This document shows positions 22,441 through 35,555 of a DNA stretch of 64,000 nt, piece after piece. The notes beneath the pieces are model-generated. The model had not been told where the DNA came from. It saw nothing but the letters and a program-made list of their open reading frames with translations, and did not search any database. The first letter of the stretch is position 1. Each line of letters begins with the position of its first letter. Position numbers and translations under genes: made by a program. Source of the stretch: Vicia villosa. Lineage: Eukaryota; Streptophyta; Magnoliopsida; Fabales; Fabaceae. The DNA lies in assembly GCF_029867415.1 (NCBI RefSeq), contig NC_081181.1:122850042-122914041 (forward strand), given 5' to 3'.

Positions 22441-24056
22441 TTTTTTGTTGTTCTTGTTGGTTAATCATTTATTTTAATTTTATTGTTAAAAGATCATATG
22501 TGTGCTATTTTAGTTTTGTAATTGAGGTAAATAATAAATATTTTTAGTACATAAAAATGTTTATGATTCAAAAATGAACAAAATATTTAAAATAATACAA
22601 ATTAAAACGAAAACGTAAGAGAAAAAGAATTAATAACAGAGATTTCCACTCTGCTATTTTAATGAATAGGAGTAACAAGACTAAGTCAATTACGTCGTTG
22701 TTTCATATAACCAATGACTAATAACTCTTCTCTTTAAGTGTAAATCAACTGAGAAAAAAAAAACACATTTTTAGGACATTTTTTGTTATCTCACATAAAA
22801 AAAACTAAAATTAAATGCTAAAAAGATATTTGTCGTGATAGTGGATTGATAGTTGAGTTAGATTGCACTCGCTTTAGGAATTTCACAACTCTCACATAAT
22901 TAGCCTATATAATAACTCTCTTACAATCATCTCTCTGAAGATGGTCATTACTATTATATTTTTTGTTCAGTACAATCGGGTGTTGTATATAGAGGTGTGA
23001 GTAAAATATACGGTTGTGATGTTCAAATCTATAATCAAATTTAAATTATTTTTAAATATTCGGATATAGTTGAATGATTATTAATCAGTTTAATTATTAA
23101 TGGTTTGGTTATCTATTCATATAATCCGGATATAATTAAATGGTTATTAATCGGTTAAATTATTTTGGATTTGATTATAATTCAGTTATTGTCTAAATCC
23201 AAATATTTTAATTGTAAAACTAAATGCACGCCAAACTAATCCGGTTGTTATGCCTTTTATAAAATGCACGCCAAACTAAATGCATTTTTCAATTTTTCTC
23301 TTCTCCCTCTTCCGTTTAAAATATTTTCGAGTCACTTCTCTTTTTTTTCTTTTTTAACTCTTTTTTAATGATTTTTGAGTGGTCTTAATATCACAGTTAA
23401 TATAATGAATCACCATGTGTAATGTTTAGTAGAGAGATATATGCTAAAATCCATTAAAATAGTGTAGAATCCAAAAGAAGGGACATGGTTCCCATTCAAA
23501 AAGGAAATTAAATCTCTTACAACGCATGAGGTATAATGGTGCCGATAGAACATAGGTTGTAAAGGGTCCCTTTATCATCCTAATTATGTTGATATTTTTG
23601 CTTTGCTCATGTGCATGAGAATGAGAACCTAAAGGAGATAACATGACATCGATGATGAGAGTAATGATTCCATCACTATAAATGATTTGGCTTTCAATTG
23701 GGGACCATTCAATTTATTCTAAATTTTTAATAACTTTAGCCAAACTCACGTGGCTCTATGACAAATTATCTTGCTTTTTCCTTTTTAGAGGGACATGCCT
23801 TTTTGTTATGTTTTTGGGGTCTTTCGTAGGAGTTGGCAAGTCTTTGTTAGTGCCGTTTTAGGGATGGTGTTACACAGATTTTAGGGTCAATCTCCCATGT
23901 CCCATTTGTAAGTCGGCTAGACTAATGCTTGGGCCCATTCATGATATTGTTTGGGCTCTCCATTGGGCTTTAGCCTGTTACATCCTTCTCATAAAGAGTT
24001 TATTTTTTGGTTGCTCTTCCCACCACCTAATGAGGTTGAACAACATCATTGAGAAA
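22441..24056. other. Spacer with small direct repeats, no gene
   Basis: No coding region recognised. Imperfect direct repeats of about 38 bp lie at 23060-23098 and 23127-23164 (CGGATATAGTTGAATGATTA and CGGATATAATTAAATGGTTA). AAATGCACGCCAAACTAA occurs twice near 23223 and 23264. Confidence 0.5.
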
Positions 24057-24061
24057 CTTCA

Positions 24062-24376
24062 TGTTAGTTTAATGGCAGAAAATAACAAATATAGAGTGGC
24101 AGAGAAGTAGAGAAAACAGAATGTTGAAGGAAAGAAATTGATTTGATCAATAGTAACGTTACAATAAATAATGGAAAGGAAAAACTGAAATCTATCCCAC
24201 GTAACCAGGATTTTAGGGAATTGAATAATTAAACTAATTTGCTCCTAAAGTATAGCAACTACTACTAGCTTGCTCCTAAAGTATAGCAACCACTAATTGA
24301 CTAGGTTGCTAAAAAACTGAAACAATAAAATAAATAGTAATAAAAATCTAGCAGTTACAAAAGCACATGTTTAATA
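24062..24376 (-). repeat. 3' LTR of copia D
   Basis: 315 bp. On the element's sense strand it runs from TATTAAACATG to CTAACA, so the 5' terminus is TA instead of the usual TG. The target duplication fixes this boundary. Confidence 0.9.
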
Positions 24377-24388
24377 CTCCTCCTTGCT

Positions 24389-25670
24389 TTAGGAACTGCA
24401 AACTTCAATCAGTTGCCTTAGATATTCAAATTTGCTGATGATAGGTAATGGCTTTGTAAACATGTCAGCCAATTGATCTTCAGACTTGCAGTAAACTAAG
24501 TTTACTTCTCCACTTTGCTGCATCTCCCTCAAAAAATAGAGCTTGATGTTGAAATGTTTAGTCTTCCCGTGACATACTCGATTGTTTGCAATAGCAATTG
24601 CAACCTGGTTGTCAACAAAAATTTCTGTTTTGTTCTTCTGCTGCAAAGATAAATCACATAAAATCTTCTTCAACCATAAAGCTTGATTTACAGCGGCTGT
24701 TACTGCTATAAATTCAGCCTTAGCGGTGGATTGTGCTACAATCTCTTGCTTCTTTGTGCACCATGAGAATACTCCTGAGCCTAGGCTGAAACAGTATCCT
24801 GAAGTGCTCTTCATATCATCAATGGATCCAGCCCAATCACTATTAGAGAATCCATACAACTTGAATTCTTGACACTTATCAAATTTGACTCCATAATCAA
24901 TAGTGCCTTTAACATATCTCAATATTCTTTTTACTGCTTGCAAATGAATTTCACTTGGACAGTGCATAAAATGAGACAAGAGACTTACCGCAAATAGAGT
25001 GTCCGGCCTTGTTGCAGTGAGATACATTAGACATCCAATCAAGCTTCTGTAATATCCTTCATCAATTTTTTCAGCACCATCATCCTTGCTAAACTTCTCC
25101 TTTTGATTCATTGGTGTGCTAACAGATTTGCATTCCTCCATTTGAAATTTTTTCAAAATTTCCTTTGCATATTTTCTTTGACAAATTAACACTTCATTCT
25201 CACTTTGTTTGATCTCAATTCTAAGAAAATAGGTCATAAGACCAAGATCTGTCATTTCAAAAGCTTGCATCATTTCTTACTTGAACTCGTCAACTAGCCT
25301 TGCATCATCTCCTATCACTAAAAGATCATCCACATAGAGGGAAACTATGAGAAAATTATTTCCCTTATGTTTCACATCAAGAGTGGACTCGGATAAGCTT
25401 TTTGAAAAGCCTATGCTCAATAAGTGATCATTAATTTGGCTGTACCAAGCCCTTGGCGCTTGTTTGAGGCCATAGAGAGCCTTTTTTTTAGAAGATAGAC
25501 TTTATCTTCTTCACCTTGCTTCACGAATCCTTCTGGCTGGTCTACATATATTTCTTCATGTAGCTCTCCATTTAAAAAGGCTAATTTAACATCTAACTGA
25601 AATATTTTCCAGCCATTTTGCACAGCAACTACTAACATCAATCTAATTGTATCTAATCTGGACACAGGAG
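24389..25670 (-). pseudogene. Copia D RT (second part) and RNase H
   Basis: Reads on the minus strand. RT motif [11 protein letters not shown] is at about 25590-25560. A frameshift near 25490 falls in the [10 protein letters not shown] region, YVDDLL is at about 25335, and there is a TAA near 25277 (after EFK). The open stretch 25273-24389 (294 codons) holds DLGLMTYFL, the connection domain, RNase H (SNSDWAGSIDDMKSTSGYCF, STAKAEFIAV, HFNIKLYFLRE) and the C-terminus EDQLADMFTKPLP. Catalytic RT aspartates are retained. Confidence 0.9.
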
Positions 25671-26856
25671 CAAAAGTGTCAGAATAATCAACACCAAAAA
25701 TTTGTGCATACCCTTTAACTATGAGTCTGGCCTTGTGCTTGTTGACTGAGCAATCTGCATTAAGCTTTGTTCTGAAAACCCATTTAACTCCAATGACTTT
25801 TCTATTTTCAGGCCTGTCAACCAGCTCCCATGTTTTGTTTTTCTATATCATGGACATCTCCTCCTCCATTGCAATTTTCCATTTCTGGTCCTTTTGTGCT
25901 TCCTTGCAGCTACCAGGTTCACAAACTGCTACATTACATCTTTGATAGATGTCAGATAACAACCTTTTGCCTCTGACTGGAGGGTCGTCTTCTAATTCAT
26001 CCTGCAATAACTCTGTTGTTTGCTGTCCTGGATGCTTATCATCAATGTTGCCAAATAGTTTAGTTGTTCTTTGTGAGTTCTCCCAATTCCATTGTTGTTC
26101 TTCATTAAAGTGCGCATCTCTAGTAATAGTCGTTTTTCCGGTTTGAGGATGATACACTTTGTAGGCCTTTGAAACTGAACTATAACCCACAAAGATGCCT
26201 GGAGTTGCCTTCTTATCAAGTTTGTCACGCTTAACCTGTGGAACATGTGCAAAACAAACACAACCAAACACTTTAAGAAAGGTTAGTGACGGCTTATACC
26301 CATACCAAGCCTCAAATGGAGTTTTATCCTTCAAAACTTTGGTTGGAAGCCAATTTTGGAGAAAAACTGTTGTGTTAGCCGCCTCTGCCCAAAATGTTTT
26401 AGGCAACTCCTTCTCATGCAGCATGCATCTAGCCATCTCCATCACCGATTTATTTCTCCTTTCACTAACCCCATTCTGTTGTGGAGTGTAAGGGGCTGTG
26501 AGTTGATGCTCAATACCAGCTTCTTCACAAAATTGATTAAATTTTGTTGATGTATACTCTGTCCCATTGTCAGATCTTAAACATTGCATCTTGCAGCCAC
26601 TTTGAGTTTCCACCATTTTCTTGAACTTCATAAATACTCCAGCCACTTCATGCTTAAATTTCAAGAAGAATATCCAGCACATTCTTGTAAAATCATCTAT
26701 GAAAAGAATGAAGTATAGACTACCTTGTAGTGATGGTGTTCTTTGGGGTCCTGCCACATCAGTATGAACAAGCTGCAACTTTTGAGAAGCTCTCCAAGCT
26801 GATTTGGGGAATGATTTTCTTCTTTTTTTACCAAATTGACAAACATTACAATTTGG
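25671..26856 (-). pseudogene. Copia D integrase and start of RT
   Basis: After a stop at 26857-26859 the frame resumes with the second half of the preintegrase zinc region (NCNVCQFGKKRR) and the integrase core. Visible DDE residues are HTDVAG, RSDNGTEY and NGVSERRN, all present. The integrase C-terminal GKK/GKTT region and the acidic linker follow. A stop at 25843-25845 (after EEEMSMI) separates them from the RT start ([23 protein letters not shown]). Confidence 0.9.
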
Positions 26857-28329
26857 TCAATTATCAGAAAGTATTGGCATACCTCTTGACATGCCTTTTC
26901 TTTGCATGTTCAACATTCTTTCAAGATGACAGTGGCCAAGTCTCTTGTGCCAGAGTTTTGTGGGACTGACTTGAGTAAAATAGACCTCCTGCTCCTCCTC
27001 TGTTGGATCAAACGAGAAGCTTTTACCTCTCATTTTAACCTGTAGAACTTCCCAGCCAGCAATGTCGTAGATAAGACAATGTTGATTTTCAAAGGATGCT
27101 TTAAATCCCTTTTTAATCAACTGACCTACACTTAGCATGTTTTGGTCAATGTCAGGTACATTAAGAACATCAGATATAATTTTGGTACCTGAGCACGTTG
27201 AAATTGCAATGGTTCCTTTTCCTTTTGTAGTAATATAGCCACCATTCCCTATTCTGACCTTTGAAACATTAGTGGGCTTCAAATCCTTGAATAGAGTCTT
27301 GTCATATGTCATGTGGTTTGTACAACCACTATCAATCAACCAGCATTCAGAATTACTCCTCGTCGAATAGCATGTTGCAGCAAAAATATAATCTTCTTCA
27401 TCTTGCTTAACAACTTGGGCATTGGCTTCATGTTGTTGCTGGAATTTGCTCCTATAAATTACAGCTTCATGTCCAAGCTGATTGCATTTACTACACTTTG
27501 CGTCTGGTTGTTTCCAACATTTGTATGGTGGGTGACCCAACTTTCCGCAGTGCTGACAAGGTGGGTAGTTTTTCTTTTTACCCCTACCATTGTTTTGGTT
27601 GTTTGCACTATTTTCGCTGCTTGATGGCTGGTTCATCTTGACATGCTTCTTTCTACTGGTTTCTCCATAATGGTGCTTGGCTCGTAAAGCACCTTCGACT
27701 GCACCATCTTGTCTCATCAACCTTCGCTGCTCTTGGGACTGCATAACACTTACAAGTTCCGCCAATGTGATCTTTGAAAGATCCTGAGTATTTTCCAATG
27801 AAGTAATACAAGCTTCAAATTTTTCAGGAGCAGTCACTAGTATTTTCTGAACTATTCTTGAATCAGAAAAATCAGAACCTAACAACCTCACCTTGTTAGC
27901 AATGTTAAGAAGTTTGTTTGCATACTCCTTAATTGTTTCAGACTCCTTCATTTTCTGCATCTCAAATTCTCTAACCGGATTCATTGCTTGCATTCCCTTG
28001 ATTCTTTCATTTCCTTCATATTCTTCCTTGAGGAAATTCCAGATCTAAAATGCCGATTTGATCGTCATGATTCTGGTGAAAATGTCTTGTGAGACAGCAG
28101 CAAACAAAATAGCTCTTGCCTTTGACTTTCTTGCTTTCTTCTCCTTGTGATATTTTATCTGAGCCATAGTTGGAATGTTCAGTAAAGGAAGAACTTCATA
28201 GTCTTCCTCAACGGCTTCCCAAAGGTCATTTGCTTCTAGGTGAGCCTCCATTCTTGCTGCCCAGATGTGATAATTATCACCGTCAAACACAGGTGGTACT
28301 AGTTTTGTGTAAGGAGTTTCAGAATCCAT
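26857..28329 (-). pseudogene. Copia D gag and protease
   Basis: ATG at 28329 opens gag (DNYHIWAARMEAHLEANDLW). A TAG at 28045-28047 breaks it after KSAF. The rest, 27993-26857, includes capsid ESETIKEYANKLLNIANKV, a first zinc knuckle CQHCGKLGHPPYKC, a second knuckle CSKCNQLGHEAVIY whose last Cys is Tyr, protease WLIDSGCTNHMT, and GAG-preintegrase LWHKRLGHCHLERM. The retained protease Asp contrasts with the mutated one in element A. Confidence 0.9.
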
Positions 28330-28401
28330 CTATTTGATGAATTGAAGCAAGGTTTATTATGGTGGGTTTTTACTGGGTTCACTCATAGGTACCTCTAAGA
28401 A

Positions 28402-28421
28402 GAAGGCTCTAGATACCAATT
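28402..28421 (-). promoter_or_regulatory. Primer-binding site of copia D
   Basis: On the minus strand AATTGGTATCTAGAGCC follows the 5' LTR, close to the initiator-Met complement TGGTATCAGAGC, with one inserted base. Confidence 0.75.
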
Positions 28422-28736
28422 TGTTAGTTTAATGGCAGAAAATAACAAATATAGAGTGGCAGAGAAGTACAAAAAACAGAATGTTGAAGGAACGGAATTG
28501 ATTTGATCAATAGTAACGTTACAATAAATAATGGAAAGGAAAAACTGAAATCTATCCCACATAACCAGGATTTTAGGGAATTGAATAATTAAACTAATTT
28601 GCTCCTAAAGTATAGCAACTGCTACTAGGTTGCTCCTAAAGTATAACAACCACTAATTGACTAGGTTGCTAAAAAATTGAAACAATAAAATAAATAGTAA
28701 TAAAAATCTAGCAGTTACAAAAGCACATGTTTAATA
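28422..28736 (-). repeat. 5' LTR of copia D
   Basis: 315 bp, partner of 24062-24376. It lies at the right side because the element is inverted. Confidence 0.9.
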
Positions 28737-28741
28737 CTTCA

Positions 28742-29205
28742 AAATATTCTTCGTGTCGTATGGAGATTGAAACTTCATATTCTTCCTACTACATAAGTTT
28801 AAGGCATAAGTTGACATCAATTTAAGGTATGTACATAAGTTGACACCAGTTTAAGGCCTGGACATAAGTTAATGATAATGCTTGTACAATTTACTTTAAA
28901 CCCTTGACAGTTGAACAATTATAGTTTATGAAAGTTGATCATTAAACACTTGACAGTTAATTAATAATATTGCATATGTTTGCATTATATTGAAACTTAG
29001 TACATGATAACTTTGGTCATGACAACATAGATCATGATAGTTACATACCAAAAAATTCTTAGTTTATAAACATACCCAAGCGACAAATTACATACCAAAA
29101 TGGAACTTAGTTCTTACATATCAAAGTGACCTAAAATAGTTCATGACACCAAATACAAAGACAGAACATATAAGCCATAGACTTGACATAAAAAGCCATA
29201 AAATG
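28742..29205. other. Spacer downstream of the MULE gene
   Basis: Contains imperfect repeats of ACATAAGTTGACA(T/C)CA(A/G)TTTAAGG near 28800-28870. No gene. It may include the 3' end of the MULE element, but no inverted terminus matched. Confidence 0.4.
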
Positions 29206-30178
29206 TTATTCTTGGGTAGGTTGTGGTGCTTGTGAGCATGATCCAATTTCTTGAGTAGGTTGTGTTGCACCCTTTGACTTCTTGTTCTTTCTCTTTCCCT
29301 TTGCACCCTTTTTATTTTTAGCCTTATTTCCACCCTGGGTAGTTTTTTTGCTTTTTGGTCTTGTTGCCTCCCTTTGGCATGACCCTATCTGCTACCCTCT
29401 TTCCTTTTCATGTTCTCATGTTAAGGCCCGTAGATACACATTTGTGACATGTTACAATTGGAAGCTTCCTTGGTAGAACATGTGCGGTTTTCGGTTTGTC
29501 GTTGGTTTTGTTCCTCATCTTCTTGGGGCGTCCAATTCCCCTTCTCGTCACAAGTGGATTGGTTACTAATGCATTATCTATAGGCCATAGTTGTGGTCCA
29601 TCAGTTGGGTAGATGATGTGTGAGTAGGTTTTTTGAAAAGTTAATTTCCTGCACAAAAGCAATACAATATTCAGAAATATGATTCACACAATAGCATGAC
29701 ATAATATGCAACATATTTCATACATACATGTAATGCTCAGAAATATATTCTTCAGGTTGTTTTTTGTTGTGCCATATGTATGATATTGCATGGCTACAAG
29801 GGAAATCAAACAAGTTCCATTTCCTAAAAGCACAAGTTCCTTCTTTAAGGTTGACATTGTATGTTTCTATACCATTTGTTACCCCAAATATAGCCATTTC
29901 ATCATCACCATGCCAAGTTGGAGTCCACCTTTCAGCAAATCTCTTATTCTTCTCAAGCACCAACTGAATTCTAGGGCACACATTACCAGCATATTTAACC
30001 ACCAATTCTTTATTATAGGTAGCCCTTTTAGTCAAGTAATGTTTAATCCCTTATAAAAGGATGATAATTATCTTATCCCTATATTATAGGATTTCCTTAG
30101 TAAAATCTTTACATACGGTTTACCTGAAGGTCACATTTAGAGTAAGTCTTAGTGTGACCTGCTCCAGTATTCTGTTGG

Positions 30179-32939
30179 TGTAACACCCCCAACTCTATAC
30201 TAAACAAATAAGGCATACATTTGCGTAAATCAGAGTAAAGAAGCATGCATCTCACGAAGGCGTTACACATATTTCAAAATAAAACAAACATTTTATCTTT
30301 AAACATGCAATGGTCATTTCCAAATAACACGGGATTTAAAACAACATGCAAATCACAGCGGAATAATCATCTCATCAAATAAATGGTAAAGTCGAATGAT
30401 TCCCATACATCATCCACCATATCTCAACATCTCGGCTCAAGGCCATTCATCAACAAAATAACGTATTCAAATACGAAATACAGTACGAGTAAACAAATAT
30501 CTTATAACAACGAGTCATAAAATATAAACCCAACCCCATGTGTTACATATGACCAGAGCACAAGTGACTACTTAGTCACGACACCTTACAAAGATATAAA
30601 TCTCTAAGCTAAGCCTCCTTCGAAGCATTGCTATCCATGAAACCTGCACGTTACCAATAAAGGATAACATTCAAACAGAAGGGTGAGAATTCAACTTCTT
30701 ATAGATAAACATAATATGGGAAATGTAAAACACAACAAGAATACATTTCAAGAATTCATCACTCTTCACATAAACATGCATCATATGCAATTAATCAAGA
30801 TTCACATATTCATGTCATACAACTTAGCTCATTCAATTCCACATAATCAAACATGATTTCTAAACAATGTATATAATCATGTTTCACCAACATGTAGATT
30901 CTAAATACATATCCTTTTCGACAACATTCACGAAGTAACAATTGTATTCAAACATAATCATATTCTAAATACACAAGTGATCATCACATAATCACATATA
31001 CATGTTTTTCCAAATATATAGACATGTATAAGATTCACCGATGTATCACAAGTATGAACATATATCACCAAATGCACATATTCATCTCTATCCCATTTCA
31101 CAAAACATCATAGAATATATTTACATCATTGGAATCGTGTCATTAATATTACAAGTATACATGTAATCACCTCTCTTACCCATGTATCATCCTCAATCAA
31201 ACATGATTCACATATCCACACATATATACATATATTATTAGTACATATAAATTCACATCTACATCACATATGTTTCAATCACATATATCACATTCATAAC
31301 ACAACAACTAATTCATATCAAATGAATCACAAATCCACATATATGCATATCCACCAACATCATTCCACACAATTCATATCACATAAATCACACCAACAAC
31401 AACATTTCACACTAACACGTGCGACTCAAGTGTGACTCAATGCGATATGCATGTGGATCCCATCCGTTATCATTTCCGGTCATGTCGATTGTCTTTCCTC
31501 TATAGACTAGATAACCACCTCAAAGCTCCATACGGCGTTAAGCTTTCAAATCCCATTCGGCGTTAGATTTGGGACAAGCAAATAATCTTCGCGAGATTAC
31601 CCGACATTGCCACTTTTAAAGACTCATGCTTGTGTACGTGTGCAACAAAACAAGACTCATGCATTTAAGACGATCTCTCTATCTCTTAAAATACACAATC
31701 ACATCTCTACAACTTTGCACAACATTACACAACATGACTTCTCTTCCAAACAATGCATTAACTAACACACATCAATCAATCACATGTATTCAAGTCTAGC
31801 ATTATCATTTATTCAATCCACATCTCGATACATACACATTTAAATGATCATTATCAATAAGATACATTCAAATAGTACATATAAATACATATATTCATTC
31901 CAACATATCATGGATATCACATCACTTAACACATCTATGAATATTAACCACAAGTCATTAATTCATAATGCACACATAAGTAATCACATGTTATCCATAT
32001 ATTAACATCAAAATTAAACCATTCAACATCAACCAACTCTATCCTATCATATAGATAATCTCATTAGCTTCCTAACACTTCGAACGACGCATAAAACGAA
32101 GTTACGGATCAAAAGTTATGGTCTTTACAAAATCTGCTCAAAATTGAACCACTAGGTCGACGCAAACTCATTTAGGTCGACTCAAAACTCCTCTAGGTCG
32201 ACCTAACTGAAGGAAAAATAGATTTTTGGCATTCTGGACTGTTTAGGTCGACTCAGATTCTGCATAGGTCGACCCAGGCTGCGTGAAAACTCAGATTTCA
32301 CCATTTTTCTTCCCTAATCCCCTCATACAACATCCATTAACCCATAAACAATCCATACATCATTTGAAAGCAAATTTAGCACACATGTCAGGTTCCTAAA
32401 CATGTTTCTAACCATGGGTCATTCATACAACACATTGAACATGAACAAATCACAAAATCCAATTGATTTCACATAAACCTTATCATTTTCTAAATTCATG
32501 AAATGGAAGAATAGAAAGCATACACAACATTACCCAATCATATAAACCTATAAGAACTTGGATTCAAACCCTTACCTCTTGAATTTCTCCTTCTAACTTC
32601 AAGAAATCTACAATTCCTCATCTCTTGTTATTTCTCCTCTCTTCTCTTCTTTCTCTTCTTTTCCCCAAATTGTGTTATCTCTAAAACCCTAGTTTTCCTC
32701 TTCTTACTATCTTTCTCTTAATGGGCTTAGTTATATTATTACCCACCCATCCAATTATTAATTAGGCCCAATACATAGTATACTACTAATAACCTAATTA
32801 AATCATAAAACACAAATATGCATATAATTAGATATTTCAATTAATTAGTAATACCACATAATAATTAAATAAACAAATAATTAATAAAACACACAAATAA
32901 GCTAATAAATAAAATATCTAATAAAATCGGGCTGTTACA
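30179..32939 (-). mobile_element. Solo LTR of a chromovirus-like element, 2761 bp
   Basis: Starts TGTAACACCCCC and ends GCTGTTACA, with perfect 5-bp duplication GTTGG (30174-30178, 32940-32944). There is no coding sequence inside. Start, end and parts such as GTTACGGATCAAAAGTTATGG resemble the Tekay-type LTR at 50411 (CTTACAGATCGAAAGTTAC). Orientation is inferred minus from that likeness. It arose by recombination between two LTRs after insertion into the MULE transposase gene. A cluster of TAGGTCGAC words sits at 32154-32277. Confidence 0.88.
32154..32277. repeat. TAGGTCGACC palindrome cluster in the solo LTR
   Basis: Five occurrences of TAGGTCGA(C/G) within about 120 bp, one of them in the complete palindrome AGGTCGACCT. 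They are separated by 18-50 bp of otherwise unrelated sequence. Confidence 0.85.
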
Positions 32940-33716
32940 GTTGGCACTTGTTTTATGTCATTTCAAGCAGCTTCATTCAACCCTTTGATCCTCAACATTA
33001 CCCTCTCCCATCCTTGAACAGTTGTAGCCCTTTTAGCACTCCACAAAGCTTCTTCAATTTCATCCCATGGTACTTTTTTCCAATTGCCATACAAATTTAA
33101 CACATGGTCTTTGTTCCACGTGCTCACTCAAGCCTTGAACAGTTGGCACAAGACCCTGCAGCTCATAATTATAGTCACAACTAAAGGCATATAAATAATA
33201 TAAATACAATTAGAATTAGTGAATATTATAAATTACATTTTGTTAATATGAAATGAAATCATATGCCCTTTGATTTAGGCCTTACGGGTCATCAAGTAAT
33301 AGATTTAAGAACCAATACCAAGAATCCTTTGTTTCTGCCTCTACAACAGCATATGCTATTAGAAATATCTGGTTATTTCCATCCTTTCCTACAGCTGACA
33401 TCAACTGCCCACCAAAGTCTCCTTTCAGAAAACATGCATCAAGACCTTTCATTCCTAACTCAAACTTGGTTCCCTCACCATCCTTATAGGTTGGGAATCT
33501 CTTATACTCTTTATCATCTTCACTCTCAGATTGTGTTTGAAGTTGGTCAAAATCCTCCACATGGTCAAAGTCATTCACATATGGCTTTGTTGTATCTTTA
33601 GGTAGTACAGTTGTCCAATCTAACTCATGGTAACTACCCTCAACATAATTAACTTCATCATCCACTTCAAATTCATGATCCACTTCAAATTCATGATCCA
33701 CTTCAACCTTATCATC

Positions 33717-33932
33717 CACTTCAACTTCCTTATCCACACTATCTTCATCATCCACTTCAACATCTTTATCCACACCATCTTCATCATTCAGTTCAACATC
33801 CTTATCTATACCATCTTCAGCATCCACTTTAACATCCTTATCCACATCATCTTCATCATCGAGTTCAACATCCTTATCCACACCATCTTCATCGTCCACT
33901 TCAACATCCTTGTCCACTACAACCTTATAAAC
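33717..33932 (-). repeat. 36-bp coding minisatellite in the MULE transposase
   Basis: Six units of 36 bp encode imperfect repeats of VDKDVEVDDEDG near the N-terminus of the transposase, followed by shorter VDHEFE units. They form a strongly acidic tract. The antisense frame through the same repeat (33627-34118 plus) is a shadow. Confidence 0.9.
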
Positions 33933-34200
33933 CACCTCAACATTATCATCGTCGGAAATTATGTGATGCCTTATTTATGCCTCATCTACAATGCCAGGTT
34001 CACTAATGATGTTCTCAACATACAAATCTACAATGTCACAGCCATCAACATCTTTTATCAGTTGCAACACATCATTTCTAGAGCTAAGTGTTATAAGGTC
34101 ATGAGTATATGGCCATGAGTGGGAGACATATTAATACATACCTGAGACAAAATTTCACCTCTTCATTGCTTTTCCCGGTGGCAGGGGGAACCTTGTCCAT

Positions 34201-35555
34201 GGCTAATCCTGAAGCTTAATGAAGAACGATTATAGAAGGACGGTTGCAATGATTTTTTGGTCTGGAGAATTTTGGGTTGATCGCAACAAGGAAGGGGATG
34301 AACGTTTTTAGGGTTCTTCATAATGTTGGTGGTTTTATAATCTTTTTGGTCTCATGTTTAATGATTTAACTTAATAATGTTTAATCCGAAAAAATGTTTC
34401 CTACTTAATTTTGTTAATTTAATAAAATAAAATCAGATAGAAAATGTTATTTAATGACGTGGCAGCAAGATTTTCAAAACTATCTAACTCTCAATTGTCA
34501 CGTCATAAGTGAGATTGCCACATAGACAAATTTGAGAGGGGGCCAAACAAATTTCAAGAATATTCAAAAGAAGTGACTTAATACCTAAATTTTTAAAAGG
34601 GGGTACTAAGATAGAAAAAACAAAGAAAGAGAGCCAAAACTGCATTTAAGTCTTATAAATATTATGATTAAAATTTAAATAACTTGTTTATTAATGAGAT
34701 AATAAATAAAATAAAATTGAGACATTTAAAGGAGTTCTGAAGGTACTTAAATTTGTTATTTTTAAAAAGCATAACAAATCAATTTGAGGAGGCTAAAAAT
34801 TTACTCAAATTGAGCAACAAAATCTCTCCTAAGATATCTGAATTTCAAAATTCGAAAAAATCCTTTAACTTTAATTATACATGATTCTAAGATTGAATTT
34901 AGTGTGGTATGTGGGATCATTTGGATTTCAATTTCCGCAAATTTTTATTCCAGATTTCAAAATCTCGACATATTTTTTATCTTTAATTTGCCTTGTTTCA
35001 CAGATATTTTAGAACACCAAATGCAATTGGTGTGTCTGAGTATTAAATTCAAAATTTACGAGCATTATTGGATTTTCATTATGGTGAGTGAGCAATGGGA
35101 AGATTAATGCCCTTAATTTTAATTTTTGAGAGCTATTTACACCAATGGTTTGGACAATTATAAAATAAAAAATTTAAGTGAGTATTTTACACTTTTGAAT
35201 GGGTCGATTCAAATGAGTAAAAAGAATTCTGAAAAAAATTGAAGTGAACATTTTACACTTTTAGATTGTATATTTCAAACAACTTATGTTCATATTAGGT
35301 GATTCGAAAAGGTTAAAAGTGACAATAAAATAAAAGATTTTGAGGGCTTTTAAGAATGTAGAAGAGGTAACTTTATTTCTTTTTTTTCGTTAGCATGTTC
35401 TTTTTGTGTAGTTCCACTCTAAAACATTGACTTGAGCATTTATCATTGTTATGATTGTTTAGTTTCATGCTCGTATAAGGGGTTTATTATCCCGTCAAAC
35501 ATGTGTGTCTAAGGTCTAACATCTCTAATCAAACATTATGGAGATGGTGCTTAAC
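34201..35555. other. AT-rich spacer, possible 5' terminal region of the MULE
   Basis: No gene. The stretch 34500-34640 (TTTGAGAGGGGGCCAAACAA, then AAAGGGGGTACTAAG) reads like the terminal region of legume MULEs on the minus strand, but a matching inverted partner was not found. From 34660 on it is featureless and A/T-rich. Confidence 0.4.

Larger units (their letters stand above)
24062..28736 (-). mobile_element. Ty1-copia element D, minus strand, 4.7 kb
   Basis: Two 315-bp LTRs (24062-24376, 28422-28736) and a perfect 5-bp target duplication CTTCA (24057-24061, 28737-28741). The coding strand is minus, and the domain order gag, protease, integrase, RT, RNase H is complete. About nine LTR differences by eye give roughly 97% identity. 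Only a handful of stops and one frameshift separate it from an open polyprotein, so its decay is recent compared with A and C. Confidence 0.95.
29206..34200 (-). pseudogene. MULE (MuDR-type) transposase, split by a solo LTR
   Basis: Minus strand. Exon 1 (34200-34142, starting MDKVPPATGKSNEE) ends at a GTATGT donor. The next exon covers about 34075-33281 with an in-frame TAA at 33975-33977, an acidic 12-residue repeat tract, then the transposase core beginning KGLDACFLKGDFGGQLMSAV and IAYAVVEAETKDSWYWFL. Downstream pieces at 33280-32945 (EHV..RPCVKF, decayed) and, beyond the solo LTR, 30170-29718 carry a SWIM-type zinc finger (CAFRKWNLFDFPCSHAISYI). The C-terminus GRPKKMRNKTNDKPK, a CHKC knuckle and a lysine-rich tail end at the TAA at 29206-29208. 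Intact versions cut and paste Mutator-like elements; this one is inactive. Confidence 0.85.

Noticed and set aside
33627..34118. 163-codon plus-strand frame rich in IHFNILIHT
   Set aside because: Antisense shadow of the acidic 36-bp repeat of the MULE transposase.
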